The notes: a model not told the origin generated them from the letters alone. DNA of 7,723 nt from Caulobacteraceae bacterium (GCA_947484535.1 CANKPO010000056.1:1-7723); one strand, 5' to 3'; shown: positions 1-7,464, numbered from the stretch's first letter. Translations and numbers: made by a program.

Positions 1-13
1 AGTTCTATGACAG
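1..13 (-). promoter_or_regulatory. Truncated candidate Pho box at the window edge
   Basis: On the minus strand the bases read CTGTCAT, then AGAA, then CT before the window ends. The first heptamer is an exact PhoB half-site, the spacer has the right length of four, and the two bases left match the start of the second heptamer. It is oriented towards a gene further left on the minus strand, outside the window. Nine matching bases can arise by chance, so this is only a candidate. The same orientation and spacing occur in the complete box at 7322-7339. Confidence 0.4.
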
Positions 14-81
14 TATGCGGATTAAATTCCAAGCCGCTGCCATAGTCCTTAACGGGCGCTATACCGCCCTTCACCCCGGTC

Positions 82-112
82 AAACCCCCGTTCGGTCGAT
101 GCCGAACGAGGG
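82..112 (-). terminator. Rho-independent terminator after the TonB-dependent receptor
   Basis: Read on the minus strand, an 11-pair stem (left arm CCCTCGTTCGG, right arm CCGAACGGGGG) closes a 6-base loop, followed by TTTG. One position is a U-G wobble in the minus-strand RNA but an A-C mismatch in the plus-strand RNA, which favours minus-strand function. It starts 18 bases beyond the receptor stop codon. The U-tract is short, so termination may be partial. Confidence 0.75.
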
Positions 113-130
113 CCTGTGACCCTTTAGGGC

Positions 131-2812
131 TTAGAACTTCATCTGGGCCGACACTGAAATCAGGCTACCCATCTTGTAGGTATTGATGTCAACGCGGTTC
201 TTACCAACGATCTGATATTCTTCGTTATTACGGCCTGTCAGATTGCGCGCCTCGAACTTTAGCTCAACATCTCGGCCTGCAACGGCCACGCCTTGACGCG
301 CGACAAAGTCCAGCGAGAAGCCGGGATAGGCGTAGATGTCAGGCTGCCCGGAATTGACCAGACCACGGCTCGAAACGCGCTTGCTGGCATAGTTGAACAT
401 CAAGGTCTGCTGTGACAGCGCTTCACGATCTTCAAGTCCAAGTTGGACGTTGAAAATGTGGTCCGACTGGCCGGTCATCTGAGCACCATCCTTAAAGAAG
501 TCAGTGGCGTTCTTGGATGAGGAGGCAAAAACTGAAATCGGGTCGTTCTTAGCGACCTTCAATTCCGACATTGTATAGGTGTAGTTACCGTTCAGTACGA
601 TCCGGCGTGAGGCCCAGAAATCACCCTCAATGGCGGAGAGGTCGAAATATTTCTGAGCGTCAAATTCGGCACCAATGAGGTTGGCCTGCGGCGCATTGGC
701 GTAGCTGGTCGTGAAGTCATCGCCCGCCACGAAGGACTCGATCGGATTGGTGATCTTCTTATAGAAAGCAGCGGCCGTGAAACGCTGATCGGTGTCAAAG
801 TACCATTCGAAACGGGCTTCGGCGTTGGTCAGCTCACTATCGACCAAGAACGGGTTGCCGCGATACATGCGGTTGCTGTCGGGGTCGAAATAGAACTGGT
901 AAACCAATTCACGGAACTGTGGACGGGCAATGGTTTTAGACAGGTTGCCGCGAAGCTGCATGTCCGAGGCCAATTGCCAGGTCAAGGTAGCTGCTGGCAG
1001 CCAATAGCTCTCTTCGAGCGCGGTGCCCGCCAGAGAGGCACCTACGGTCTTGAAGATCTTGATCGGTGAAACTTCGAGTTCGGCGGTTTCATAACGAACG
1101 CCAGCATTGAGCTGCAACGTGTCCGTCATCTGATAGTCAAACTTAACGTAGCCCGCCTGATTGCGGAGCGTCGCAAGGAAGGCCGGGTTACCTTCGTTGG
1201 TTTCAACCAAGGCTATGTTGAAAGCTTCGATCACTGCTGGGGCCAGAAGAAGGTCAGGCCGCAACATATCGACGCCGCGCGGGAAACTGCTGGGGGCTTG
1301 GAACTGGAAGTCCCGGCGCGAACTTGTGCGCTCAGTGTCAGCAAAGGCGTAACCGACTGTACCGCTCAGCCCATCCCTCAGCCGGTATGTAGCATCGGCA
1401 CCACCGGACCAAAGCTTCTCATCCAGCTCGGAGAAGCTGATCACAGCATCACCGCCGTTACCATTGTTCAAACGGTTGACGAAATAGGCCCCGTAAGGGT
1501 CCGCCTTCACATTGGTGCGGACATATTCGAAGGTCAGTTCGTAGGGAGAATTACGTTTTGAGTTGGCGTAGGCAACACGAACATCGACGCTCAAATTGTC
1601 ATTGAGATTGAACTCGCCAACGACTTGGCTATCGATCAATTCACGCTCATACCAGGACGTGTCCTGCTGCATAAAATCGACAGTCGTTTGGTTACGGTTT
1701 CCAAGCCCAAGGCGGGTATGTTTCAGAGTGTCGCGAATATAAAGATTGGTCCAACGCAGCTTATTGTCACCGAACTCTAGACCCAGGCCGACCAGGCCAT
1801 TGAGGACGATCCGGTTGTCAGAGGTCACGCGCGTAAAATCAGAATTCAGCGCGGAAAGGTCAGCCTGCAAGGAGTTTTGGTTTATCGCTTCACGGGTTGA
1901 CCATTTGTTGCTGTAACCCCCCGCCGCAATAAAGCCGAGCGTATAGGCACCGCGATCAAACGACAGGCCACCCGACATGTTAACAGATCCGTTCGGCGCC
2001 GTTTCTGAGATGCTTTGTACAACGGCATTTCGGCCCGTAACCAATTGCCGCGCAATATCACCGGTCTTGATATTGCCCGAGCTGATCCGCTCACCACTCG
2101 CGATAAAGGCGTTGAGGGCCGGTACCATGTCACGCTTGCCATCGTCATAGCCTGACCAATCGGACGTGCTGCCATAATAGGTATAGCTCAAACGACCCGT
2201 TGTTTCGGTATCAGCCGAACCGCCAAAGCCGATGGACAGGAAGGGCTCGCGCGGGATCGCCTTGGTGGTCAGGTTGATAACGCCGCCGCCAAATTCACCG
2301 GGGAAATTGGCTGAGTAGCTCTTCTGGACCAAGGACGAGGCGATGATGCTGCTGGGGAACAGATCAAGGGGAACAACCCGCTTGAGCGGCTCTGGGCTCG
2401 GCAGAGGCGAACCATTGAGAAGCGCGAGTGAATAGCGATCGCCGAGGCCGCGGACATAGACATAGCCGCTGCCAACCAGGCTTAGACCGGACACGTGGCT
2501 AAGAGCGCCAGCGATATTACCTTCACCCGTGCGGGCGATTTCGACGGCGGTTAGAACAGAGACAACCTGCGGCGCGGTTCGAACAATGCTGCTATCGCGA
2601 CGTCCGGTGATGACAATTTCGCCGATTTCACCGGGTATGGAGACTTCTGATTCTTCTGGCGCAGGCTCTGAAGTCTCTGCGGGTGCAGGTTCTGAGACGA
2701 CAGAGGCGGGCTGATCTGACGCTGCCGCAGGAACTTCCTGAGCGTTGGCGAGCATCGGCATCGCAATAGCGGTGGAGACCAGCAACAGTGTGGCAAGCCG
2801 ACGCGTATCCAT
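131..2812 (-). CDS. TonB-dependent outer-membrane receptor
   Basis: This is an 893-residue outer-membrane receptor that would import a ligand using energy passed from TonB-ExbB-ExbD. A Sec signal peptide covers residues 1 to about 24, with cleavage after Ala-Asn-Ala. A Pro/Glu/Ser-rich linker follows to about residue 62. A TonB-box-like stretch, EIVITG, lies at about 65-70, then the plug domain to about 185, with the VRGLGDRY motif at 120-127 and PGEFGGGVINLTTK at 171-184. The rest is the 22-strand beta barrel, ending in Phe as outer-membrane proteins usually do. The ATG start has a good Shine-Dalgarno, AAGGGG, seven bases upstream. It lies just downstream of, and co-directional with, a surface-lipoprotein gene, although a terminator stands between them. 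The substrate cannot be read from the sequence; the Pho-regulated transporter nearby makes a phosphorus compound one possibility, as inference only. Confidence 0.95.
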   Translation of the reverse strand: MDTRRLATLLLVSTAIAMPMLANAQEVPAAASDQPASVVSEPAPAETSEPAPEESEVSIPGEIGEIVITGRRDSSIVRTAPQVVSVLTAVEIARTGEGNIAGALSHVSGLSLVGSGYVYVRGLGDRYSLALLNGSPLPSPEPLKRVVPLDLFPSSIIASSLVQKSYSANFPGEFGGGVINLTTKAIPREPFLSIGFGGSADTETTGRLSYTYYGSTSDWSGYDDGKRDMVPALNAFIASGERISSGNIKTGDIARQLVTGRNAVVQSISETAPNGSVNMSGGLSFDRGAYTLGFIAAGGYSNKWSTREAINQNSLQADLSALNSDFTRVTSDNRIVLNGLVGLGLEFGDNKLRWTNLYIRDTLKHTRLGLGNRNQTTVDFMQQDTSWYERELIDSQVVGEFNLNDNLSVDVRVAYANSKRNSPYELTFEYVRTNVKADPYGAYFVNRLNNGNGGDAVISFSELDEKLWSGGADATYRLRDGLSGTVGYAFADTERTSSRRDFQFQAPSSFPRGVDMLRPDLLLAPAVIEAFNIALVETNEGNPAFLATLRNQAGYVKFDYQMTDTLQLNAGVRYETAELEVSPIKIFKTVGASLAGTALEESYWLPAATLTWQLASDMQLRGNLSKTIARPQFRELVYQFYFDPDSNRMYRGNPFLVDSELTNAEARFEWYFDTDQRFTAAAFYKKITNPIESFVAGDDFTTSYANAPQANLIGAEFDAQKYFDLSAIEGDFWASRRIVLNGNYTYTMSELKVAKNDPISVFASSSKNATDFFKDGAQMTGQSDHIFNVQLGLEDREALSQQTLMFNYASKRVSSRGLVNSGQPDIYAYPGFSLDFVARQGVAVAGRDVELKFEARNLTGRNNEEYQIVGKNRVDINTYKMGSLISVSAQMKF

Positions 2813-2842
2813 TCTCGATCCCCTTGGGCAAATTTCGTATGG

Positions 2843-2873
2843 AGAAAAGGGGGCCGCCCTAAGGCCGCCCCCT
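2843..2873 (-). terminator. Rho-independent terminator between lipoprotein and receptor genes
   Basis: On the minus strand an AGGGGGC/GCCCCCT stem of seven pairs, one mismatch, and a GCC/GGC inner stem close a 4-base loop (TTAG), followed directly by TTTTCT. It stands 22 bases after the lipoprotein stop and about 30 bases before the receptor start. It therefore either ends the lipoprotein transcript or lowers receptor expression relative to the lipoprotein. No obvious separate receptor promoter fits in the remaining gap. Confidence 0.85.
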
Positions 2874-2894
2874 CACCCTAAGTACCTAGCGTGA

Positions 2895-4463
2895 TTATTT
2901 GGTAGGAATTGACGTACAGGCACCGCTGTTGCCCGTGCCGAAATCGGCAGTCGCGCTGTTGCAGGTCCAGCCAGCATACCACTTGTCATCCGCGTTCTTC
3001 ACTGCGCCGATAGAGGTCACGGCGGTGAAGAAGCTTGCCAAGGTCGTTGGATCGAACGCAGCGACGGCAAGCTCGTTCGCACCATTGATGAACAGGTTGG
3101 TGAGCGTGGTCACGAAGCTATCATTGTTGTTGTTCGCACCCGAACCAAAGGCGGTGCTGACAGCGGCGGCATTGTAGGAGCCAGTTCCGAGGAACTTGGT
3201 GGCGTTACATTGCATCACGACCGACCGAGCGGCGAAGGTCGCAGGCGTAGTGCCCGAACCGTTCATACGCAGGCATTCGTTCTTTGGGGTCGAAATAACC
3301 GAGTTCGCCAAGGTCACGTCAGAGTTACCGCGAACCAAGATAGCGGCTTGGTCATTGGCTTCATTGTCCGTGCTGACTTCAGGCTGAAGACCCGTCAGGT
3401 TCGAAATCTTGAGCGTGGTGCGGGGCGTATCGGCCTCGTTACCGTTGCTGTCGATTTCCATAAGGGCATCACCCTTTGCCGAACGTTGGATCAGCAGAAG
3501 GTTTTGGAAGTTGGCCGTCGTACCCATGTCGACATCAAGGCTGTCATCATCAGCACCGACGGACACAAAGTTCTTCATGTTCGCAACGCCGCCGAAGAAC
3601 TCGACGCCATCGTCAGAGCTGTTGTAGCTCATGATATTGTTCAAAGTCGTACCGCTACCAATGCCCGATGGGGTCAGCGACTGGAGTTCCTTGTCGGCAC
3701 CCAAGACATAACCCGAATAACGGATCTGGACGTAGGACATGGTGCCGCTGCTGTCAGCATTGTCCGCGCCGCCGTAAAGAGCCGGGTCAGCCGAACCTTC
3801 GGTCTGGCGCTCGCAGGTGCCTGCAGCAACCGAACCCGTCGTACAGTCAGTGACACGCGCGCGGCCCATCAGAACCACACCGCCCCATTGACCCTGGGAA
3901 GTTTCAGTGTTCAGGCCAAGGATGTTATCGCGGCTGGTAAAGATGATGGGCTGAGTAGCGGTACCGACGGCGTTGATCTTGTTGCCACGGTTGACGGCGA
4001 GCCAAGAGATGCCTGTGTTGGCATAGACGATCACGCCAGGTTCGATCGTCAAAGTCGCGGTGCTTGTCGCCGTCTCGGCCAAGGACCCAGTGGTGATCTT
4101 GGTGAAGCCGCGATCCGTGCCGACATCGACACGGCCGTTCAGGCGATAGAGCAGGCCGGTAACCTTCGGCAGGGTGATCGACTTGTTGATCCGCGCTGGA
4201 AGCGAACAGGCGCGCCATGTGCCGGTTGGGCCCGTGATCGTTCCCTCGTCCGTCAAGCTACCATCAGCGATGGTCGGGCAGCCCGTGGCTGGCGTGACGA
4301 GAGTCGATACTGGCGGGGGCGTGACAACCGGAGGAGGCGTGTTCGTCGTGTTGGTGATGGTGACGTTGCCGCCATTACCTGGCGAAGCAATATCGCTAGG
4401 GCCACAGCTGGATAGTGCTAGTGCGCCACAGCCGACGAGGAGCAAGCTCTTAAAATTCTTCAC
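2895..4463 (-). CDS. Putative outer-membrane lipoprotein with beta-helix-like repeats
   Basis: This 522-residue protein has a lipoprotein signal peptide with lipobox LSSC, giving lipidated Cys20. Gly-Pro follows with no Asp at +2, so Lol sorting should carry it to the outer membrane. A Thr/Pro-rich tether spans about 33-60. The body, from about 62, is rich in Gly, Asn, Thr and Ser with recurring short beta segments (for example QPIIFTS, GGVVLMG, MSYVQIRYSG), as in right-handed parallel beta-helix proteins. Acidic patches SSDDGVEFFGG (282-292) and ADDDSLDVDMG (304-314) could bind calcium. Eight further cysteines (62, 86, 207, 217, 397, 419, 501, 516) suggest disulfides. The start is GTG, supported by AAAGGG seven bases upstream. 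No catalytic motif is recognised. The neighbouring receptor suggests a surface-exposed partner for ligand capture. The lipoprotein call is firm, the beta-helix is likely, and the function is unknown. Confidence 0.85.
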   Translation of the reverse strand: MKNFKSLLLVGCGALALSSCGPSDIASPGNGGNVTITNTTNTPPPVVTPPPVSTLVTPATGCPTIADGSLTDEGTITGPTGTWRACSLPARINKSITLPKVTGLLYRLNGRVDVGTDRGFTKITTGSLAETATSTATLTIEPGVIVYANTGISWLAVNRGNKINAVGTATQPIIFTSRDNILGLNTETSQGQWGGVVLMGRARVTDCTTGSVAAGTCERQTEGSADPALYGGADNADSSGTMSYVQIRYSGYVLGADKELQSLTPSGIGSGTTLNNIMSYNSSDDGVEFFGGVANMKNFVSVGADDDSLDVDMGTTANFQNLLLIQRSAKGDALMEIDSNGNEADTPRTTLKISNLTGLQPEVSTDNEANDQAAILVRGNSDVTLANSVISTPKNECLRMNGSGTTPATFAARSVVMQCNATKFLGTGSYNAAAVSTAFGSGANNNNDSFVTTLTNLFINGANELAVAAFDPTTLASFFTAVTSIGAVKNADDKWYAGWTCNSATADFGTGNSGACTSIPTK

Positions 4464-4485
4464 TGCGAATCCCTTTCTCTAAAGC

Positions 4486-4499
4486 CCCATCCAAATGGG
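4486..4499. repeat. Short inverted repeat in the lipoprotein 5' leader
   Basis: CCCAT and ATGGG flank a 4-base loop, just upstream of the Shine-Dalgarno of the lipoprotein gene. An alternative pairing of CATCC with GGATG shares part of it. It could be a 5' stem affecting mRNA stability or translation, but five pairs are easily met by chance. Confidence 0.3.
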
Positions 4500-4527
4500 A
4501 TGCTCATTCTGGGAAACGGTCTAGATG

Positions 4528-4556
4528 ATTATTGTGACGGTTTTTTACAAACGACA
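4528..4556 (-). promoter_or_regulatory. Possible promoter for the lipoprotein gene
   Basis: On the minus strand a TGTCGT (-35-like) and AATAAT (-10-like) pair stand 17 bases apart in an AT-rich patch. This would place transcription start about 60 bases before the GTG start codon. The hexamers are poor matches to a consensus. The 212-base gap between phnE and this gene holds nothing else promoter-like, so the gene may also be read from the phn promoter. Confidence 0.25.
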
Positions 4557-4640
4557 TTCACCCGGACAAATATCGAGGTCGTCCATGATGGCATGTTGAT
4601 CAAGAGACCAACGCGAAGGCGGATTTTGGCCTCTACCCAA

Positions 4641-4654
4641 GGCGATTCCTCGCC
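4641..4654. other. Small hairpin downstream of phnE, weak terminator at best
   Basis: GGCGA and TCGCC close a 4-base loop 22 bases beyond the phnE stop codon. No T-run follows on either strand, so it does not qualify as an intrinsic terminator. The absence of a good terminator here leaves open that phnCDE transcripts continue into the lipoprotein gene. Confidence 0.3.
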
Positions 4655-4675
4655 GGATTCCCGCTTAAAGGCGAT

Positions 4676-5476
4676 TTAGAGAAGGCGTGAGCGGATGACT
4701 TGGCTAAGCAGGTCGATCAGGGACACGGCCACGATGATGATAATGACGATGGCTGCGACACGGCTATATTCGAAGCTGTTGAGGCTATCGAACAGGACCT
4801 GACCAATACCGCCCGCGCCAATCAGGCCCAGAACGGTGGCGGAGCGCGAACTCGATTCGAAACGATAGAGCGCATAGGAGGTCCAGAGCGGGGCCACCTG
4901 CGGCATCACTCCCCAGACGATCTCTTGCAGGGGCGCAGCGCCCGTCGCCCGGACCCCTTCGACAGGGCCGCGATCAATGGCTTCGACGGCTTCTGAAAAG
5001 AGCTTGCCCAGAACGCCGCTGGTGCTGATGGCCAGAGCCATGACCCCGGCAAAGGGACCAAGACCGACCGCCACAATAAACAGGGTGCCGACCACAAGAT
5101 CCGGCACCGACCGCAGCATGTCCAAGAACCGGCGCATCGGCTGATTGACCCATGACGGGCTGATGTTCTTTGCTGCCGCCAGACCAAAGGGAATGGCTAA
5201 AAGCACGGCGAGGAACGTACCCCAAAGTGCCATCTGGATGGTTAGCCACATTTGACTGACATAGAGTGGCCATTGATCGAAATCGGGCCTCAGAAAGTCC
5301 TTACCGAACTCACGCATATTGTCGGAATTGGCGAAGATCAGCGGCAGCTTGGTCATTTCAGCGGGCACAAAGCCCACCACCAGCACGATGGTCAGTCCGC
5401 CCCATAGCAGCACATCAAACAGCCAGTCGCTGAGGCTACGCTTGGGCGGCGCTGGAACGATATCAACCGCACTCAT
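4676..5476 (-). CDS. phnE: Phosphonate ABC transporter permease PhnE
   Basis: This 266-residue inner-membrane permease of the PhnE family forms the channel of the phosphonate importer. Hydrophobic segments lie at about 22-38, 78-100, 125-150, 212-230 and 240-258. The cytoplasmic EAA loop that docks the ATPase is clear at about 162-192 (SEAVEAIDRGPVEGVRATGA, then a conserved MPQ). The conserved GLIGAGGIGQ stretch is at 217-226. Its start codon overlaps the phnD stop by four bases (ATGA), so the two are translationally coupled. Only one permease gene is present; it would act as a homodimer, as is usual when phnE is not duplicated. The length is typical of the family. Confidence 0.95.
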   Translation of the reverse strand: MSAVDIVPAPPKRSLSDWLFDVLLWGGLTIVLVVGFVPAEMTKLPLIFANSDNMREFGKDFLRPDFDQWPLYVSQMWLTIQMALWGTFLAVLLAIPFGLAAAKNISPSWVNQPMRRFLDMLRSVPDLVVGTLFIVAVGLGPFAGVMALAISTSGVLGKLFSEAVEAIDRGPVEGVRATGAAPLQEIVWGVMPQVAPLWTSYALYRFESSSRSATVLGLIGAGGIGQVLFDSLNSFEYSRVAAIVIIIIVAVSLIDLLSQVIRSRLL

Positions 5477-6474
5477 TTAGGCGCGCGTCCTGCCAAGGCC
5501 TTACGCTCAGCCTGAATGGCTGCCAAAGCCTTTTGAGCGGCTGCGATCTTGGCCGCGTTGCCTTCATCCTTGGCAACCAGATAGATCTCAGTGGCCTCCA
5601 TCTCCCGCACAGGCAGAAGATGGTTGTTATCAGCAGGCTTGAAGCCACCGATACTGACCTTGGACAGTTGCGCCCTCTGACGCGCCGCCTCTGGGCCGGT
5701 GCCCTGACCGTAGGACTCAAAGAACTTGCGCAGACGCGCCTTGACCTGCGGATCCAGATCCTTGCGCCAAACAATGGGGTCTTCTGGAAGGGGTGGCGAG
5801 CTCCAGATGATGCGGATGGCATCATTGATCGCTGGATCGCGGCCCTTTTGCAGGTTCACCGCCGTTGAATTGTTGGTGGCCACATCCAAAACGCCGCGTG
5901 CAACGGCAAAGAGATTGGCCTGATGGTTAGCGCTGCGAACCGTCTTGAAACATTCGGCAGGCTTAATCCCGCGCGGCGCGAAAAGGTAGGTCATGGGGGC
6001 CAAGGTGCCGGAGGTCGACTTGGCATCGCCAATGCCGAAATCCAGGCTCTTGTCGCACTTCAGGACCTGCTCCAGCGTGAGATTGCTCTTGGCTGGAACA
6101 ATGATCAGCGAGCGATAGCCATCCCGTCCCGACGGATCAAAGGTGCGCACAAACACCTCACCGCCGGAGCGGCGAATGGCCTCAAGCCCTGACTGGTTGG
6201 AGAACCAGCCCACATCGGTCTGCTTAAAGCGCATGGCCTCTATCAGGGCCGTATAGTTGGAGCCGTAGAAGGGTTTGATCTTGTAGCCGGTCTGCTTTTC
6301 CATATCGGCAATGATCGGCGCCCAGAAGGACTGCAGGCTGGTCGAGCTTTCGGTCGCCAGAATTGAGAAATTGACGGTCTTGACCGGGGCCTTGGCCTGA
6401 GCCTGCACCAGCGAAGGGGTGGTTACCAAAAGCGCGGCTGCCAGGGCCGCACGCAGGAGGGTCAAGCACTTCAT
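5473..6474 (-). CDS. phnD: Phosphonate-binding periplasmic protein PhnD
   Basis: This 333-residue substrate-binding protein captures phosphonates in the periplasm and delivers them to PhnE/PhnC. A Sec signal peptide covers about residues 1-26 (cleavage near VQAQA). Family hallmarks are in order: NFSILATESS (35-44), MRFKQTDVGW (81-90), GIGDAKSTSG (147-156) with the Ser/Thr cluster expected to hold the phosphonate group, His184, DVATNN (197-202), and DPIVWRKDL (232-240). These match the layout of E. coli PhnD, where equivalent residues bind 2-aminoethylphosphonate. The exact ligand here, including phosphite or hypophosphite, cannot be decided. The start has AAGGAG seven bases upstream, inside the phnC end, and overlaps the phnC stop by ATGA. 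Confidence 0.96.
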   Translation of the reverse strand: MKCLTLLRAALAAALLVTTPSLVQAQAKAPVKTVNFSILATESSTSLQSFWAPIIADMEKQTGYKIKPFYGSNYTALIEAMRFKQTDVGWFSNQSGLEAIRRSGGEVFVRTFDPSGRDGYRSLIIVPAKSNLTLEQVLKCDKSLDFGIGDAKSTSGTLAPMTYLFAPRGIKPAECFKTVRSANHQANLFAVARGVLDVATNNSTAVNLQKGRDPAINDAIRIIWSSPPLPEDPIVWRKDLDPQVKARLRKFFESYGQGTGPEAARQRAQLSKVSIGGFKPADNNHLLPVREMEATEIYLVAKDEGNAAKIAAAQKALAAIQAERKALAGRAPK

Positions 6475-7268
6475 TGGGGAGCTCCTTCCCAGAACGCATC
6501 TTCGAATTCAGGGCCATAGATTTGAACGAGGGTGGCGCGGTCAAGGCCGGCGACCGGGCCGTCATAGATCACTTGCCCAGCCTTGAGGGCCACAACCCGC
6601 TGGCAATAGCGCATGGCATAGTCGACCTGGTGCAGGGTGACCACGACCGTCAGGCCATCCTTGCGGTTCAGATCCAGCAACAGATCCATAACCTTGCGGG
6701 CCGATACGGGATCGAGCGAGGCCACCGGCTCATCGGCCAGAACCACCTCTGCGCCCTGAACCATCGCCCTTGCAATGGCGGCGCGCTGCTGTTGCCCGCC
6801 CGACAGGGTATTGGCGCGCTGGGCGGCATAGTCAGCAACACCCACGCGGGCCAGACTGACCATGACCAAACGCTTTTCCGCCTCGGGCCAAAGCCCCAAC
6901 ATCCCGCGCCAAAAGCCCAGACGCCCTAAGGCCCCCAGCGCAACATTGGTGAACAGGCTTAAGCGTCCGACCAGATTGAACTGTTGAAAGACAAAGCCGA
7001 TGCGGCTGCGCACAGACCGCACCCGATCACTGATCTTGCCCGAGGCCTGCACAGACTCGCCAAAGACGCGGATCGTGCCGGAACCACCATCGATGGGGGC
7101 CAGCCCCGTGATCGAGCGCAGCAGGGTCGACTTGCCCGAACCCGACGGTCCGATCAGAGCAACCATCTCGCCCTTAGCAACGCTGATCGAAACGCCGTCC
7201 AGCGCCTTACGCGTTCCAAAGGTTTTGGAAACCTCATCGACTGAAATGACAGCAGCGGCATCAGTCAT
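6471..7268 (-). CDS. phnC: Phosphonate ABC transporter ATPase PhnC
   Basis: This 265-residue cytoplasmic ATPase powers phosphonate import. All nucleotide-binding motifs are present: Walker A GPSGSGKST (40-48), Q-loop in FVFQQFNLV (92-100), ABC signature LSGGQQQR (155-162), Walker B VVLADEP (175-181) with catalytic Glu180, and the switch His213 in TLHQ. The FVFQQFNLVGRLSLFTNV stretch is typical of PhnC. It is the first gene of phnCDE. The Shine-Dalgarno before the ATG is weak; the start is kept because the family's N-terminus (ISVDEVSKTFG) begins a few residues later. A perfect Pho box stands about 54 bases upstream, which implies PhoB control. Confidence 0.96.
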   Translation of the reverse strand: MTDAAAVISVDEVSKTFGTRKALDGVSISVAKGEMVALIGPSGSGKSTLLRSITGLAPIDGGSGTIRVFGESVQASGKISDRVRSVRSRIGFVFQQFNLVGRLSLFTNVALGALGRLGFWRGMLGLWPEAEKRLVMVSLARVGVADYAAQRANTLSGGQQQRAAIARAMVQGAEVVLADEPVASLDPVSARKVMDLLLDLNRKDGLTVVVTLHQVDYAMRYCQRVVALKAGQVIYDGPVAGLDRATLVQIYGPEFEDAFWEGAPQ

Positions 7269-7304
7269 GCAGGTGACACGTTCCCAACCTGTTGCATCCG
7301 AAAA

Positions 7305-7310
7305 AGACTA
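7305..7310 (-). promoter_or_regulatory. -10 element of the phnCDE promoter
   Basis: On the minus strand TAGTCT begins 11 bases after the Pho box, the spacing expected of PhoB-activated promoters in which the Pho box replaces the -35. Transcription would start near 7298, giving a leader of about 30 bases before the phnC ATG. The hexamer is only a moderate match. Confidence 0.5.
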
Positions 7311-7321
7311 GAGCCCTGGCC

Positions 7322-7339
7322 ATGACAGGCTGATGACAG
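7322..7339 (-). promoter_or_regulatory. Perfect Pho box upstream of phnCDE
   Basis: The minus strand reads CTGTCAT, spacer CAGC, CTGTCAT: two exact copies of the PhoB heptamer with an 11-base period. It lies about 54 bases before the phnC start and is correctly oriented. PhoB phosphorylated by PhoR would bind here and activate phnCDE when phosphate is scarce. Confidence 0.92.
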
Positions 7340-7386
7340 GCCCAAAGCCGAACATCCCCGCCGCAGCCAAAATCGATTAACCGCCT

Positions 7387-7394
7387 GCTATAGA
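7387..7394 (+). promoter_or_regulatory. Possible -10 element for the decarboxylase leader
   Basis: GCTATAGA resembles the -10 of Caulobacter housekeeping promoters. No convincing -35 is seen 10-14 or 16-18 bases upstream. If used, transcription would start near 7400 and give a leader of about 250 bases, which suits the structured region that follows. Confidence 0.3.
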
Positions 7395-7446
7395 GGCAAA
7401 CCGAAAAGGATCAATCACCTCCTCGATTTATCGTGAATCAAAACTG

Positions 7447-7464
7447 AAGGCGAGCCCGCCTTTT
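7447..7464 (+). other. Hairpin with short T-run inside the leader
   Basis: AAGGCG (7447-7452) and CGCCTT (7457-7462) form a 6-pair stem with a 4-base loop, and the T-run TTTT spans its base. It could be a weak attenuator. CGCC (7457-7460) can instead pair with GGCG at 7475-7478, a possible alternative fold. It may simply be a structural stem of the leader. Confidence 0.35.

Noticed and set aside
2813..2894. Cobalamin or other riboswitch ahead of the TonB-dependent receptor
   Set aside because: The gap is only 82 bases, mostly filled by the terminator, with no riboswitch consensus box.
3210..4415. A 401-codon open frame on the plus strand, antisense to the lipoprotein gene
   Set aside because: The minus-strand frame has a lipobox, a Shine-Dalgarno and sensible protein composition. 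The plus frame is rich in Arg, Ala, Gly and Asp with no recognisable domain, as typical of shadows in GC-rich genes.
4528..4560. Possible degenerate Pho box upstream of the lipoprotein gene (ATGTCGT and CCGTCAC on the minus strand)
   Set aside because: The two heptamer-like pieces match only five of seven bases each and are 17 bases apart rather than 11.
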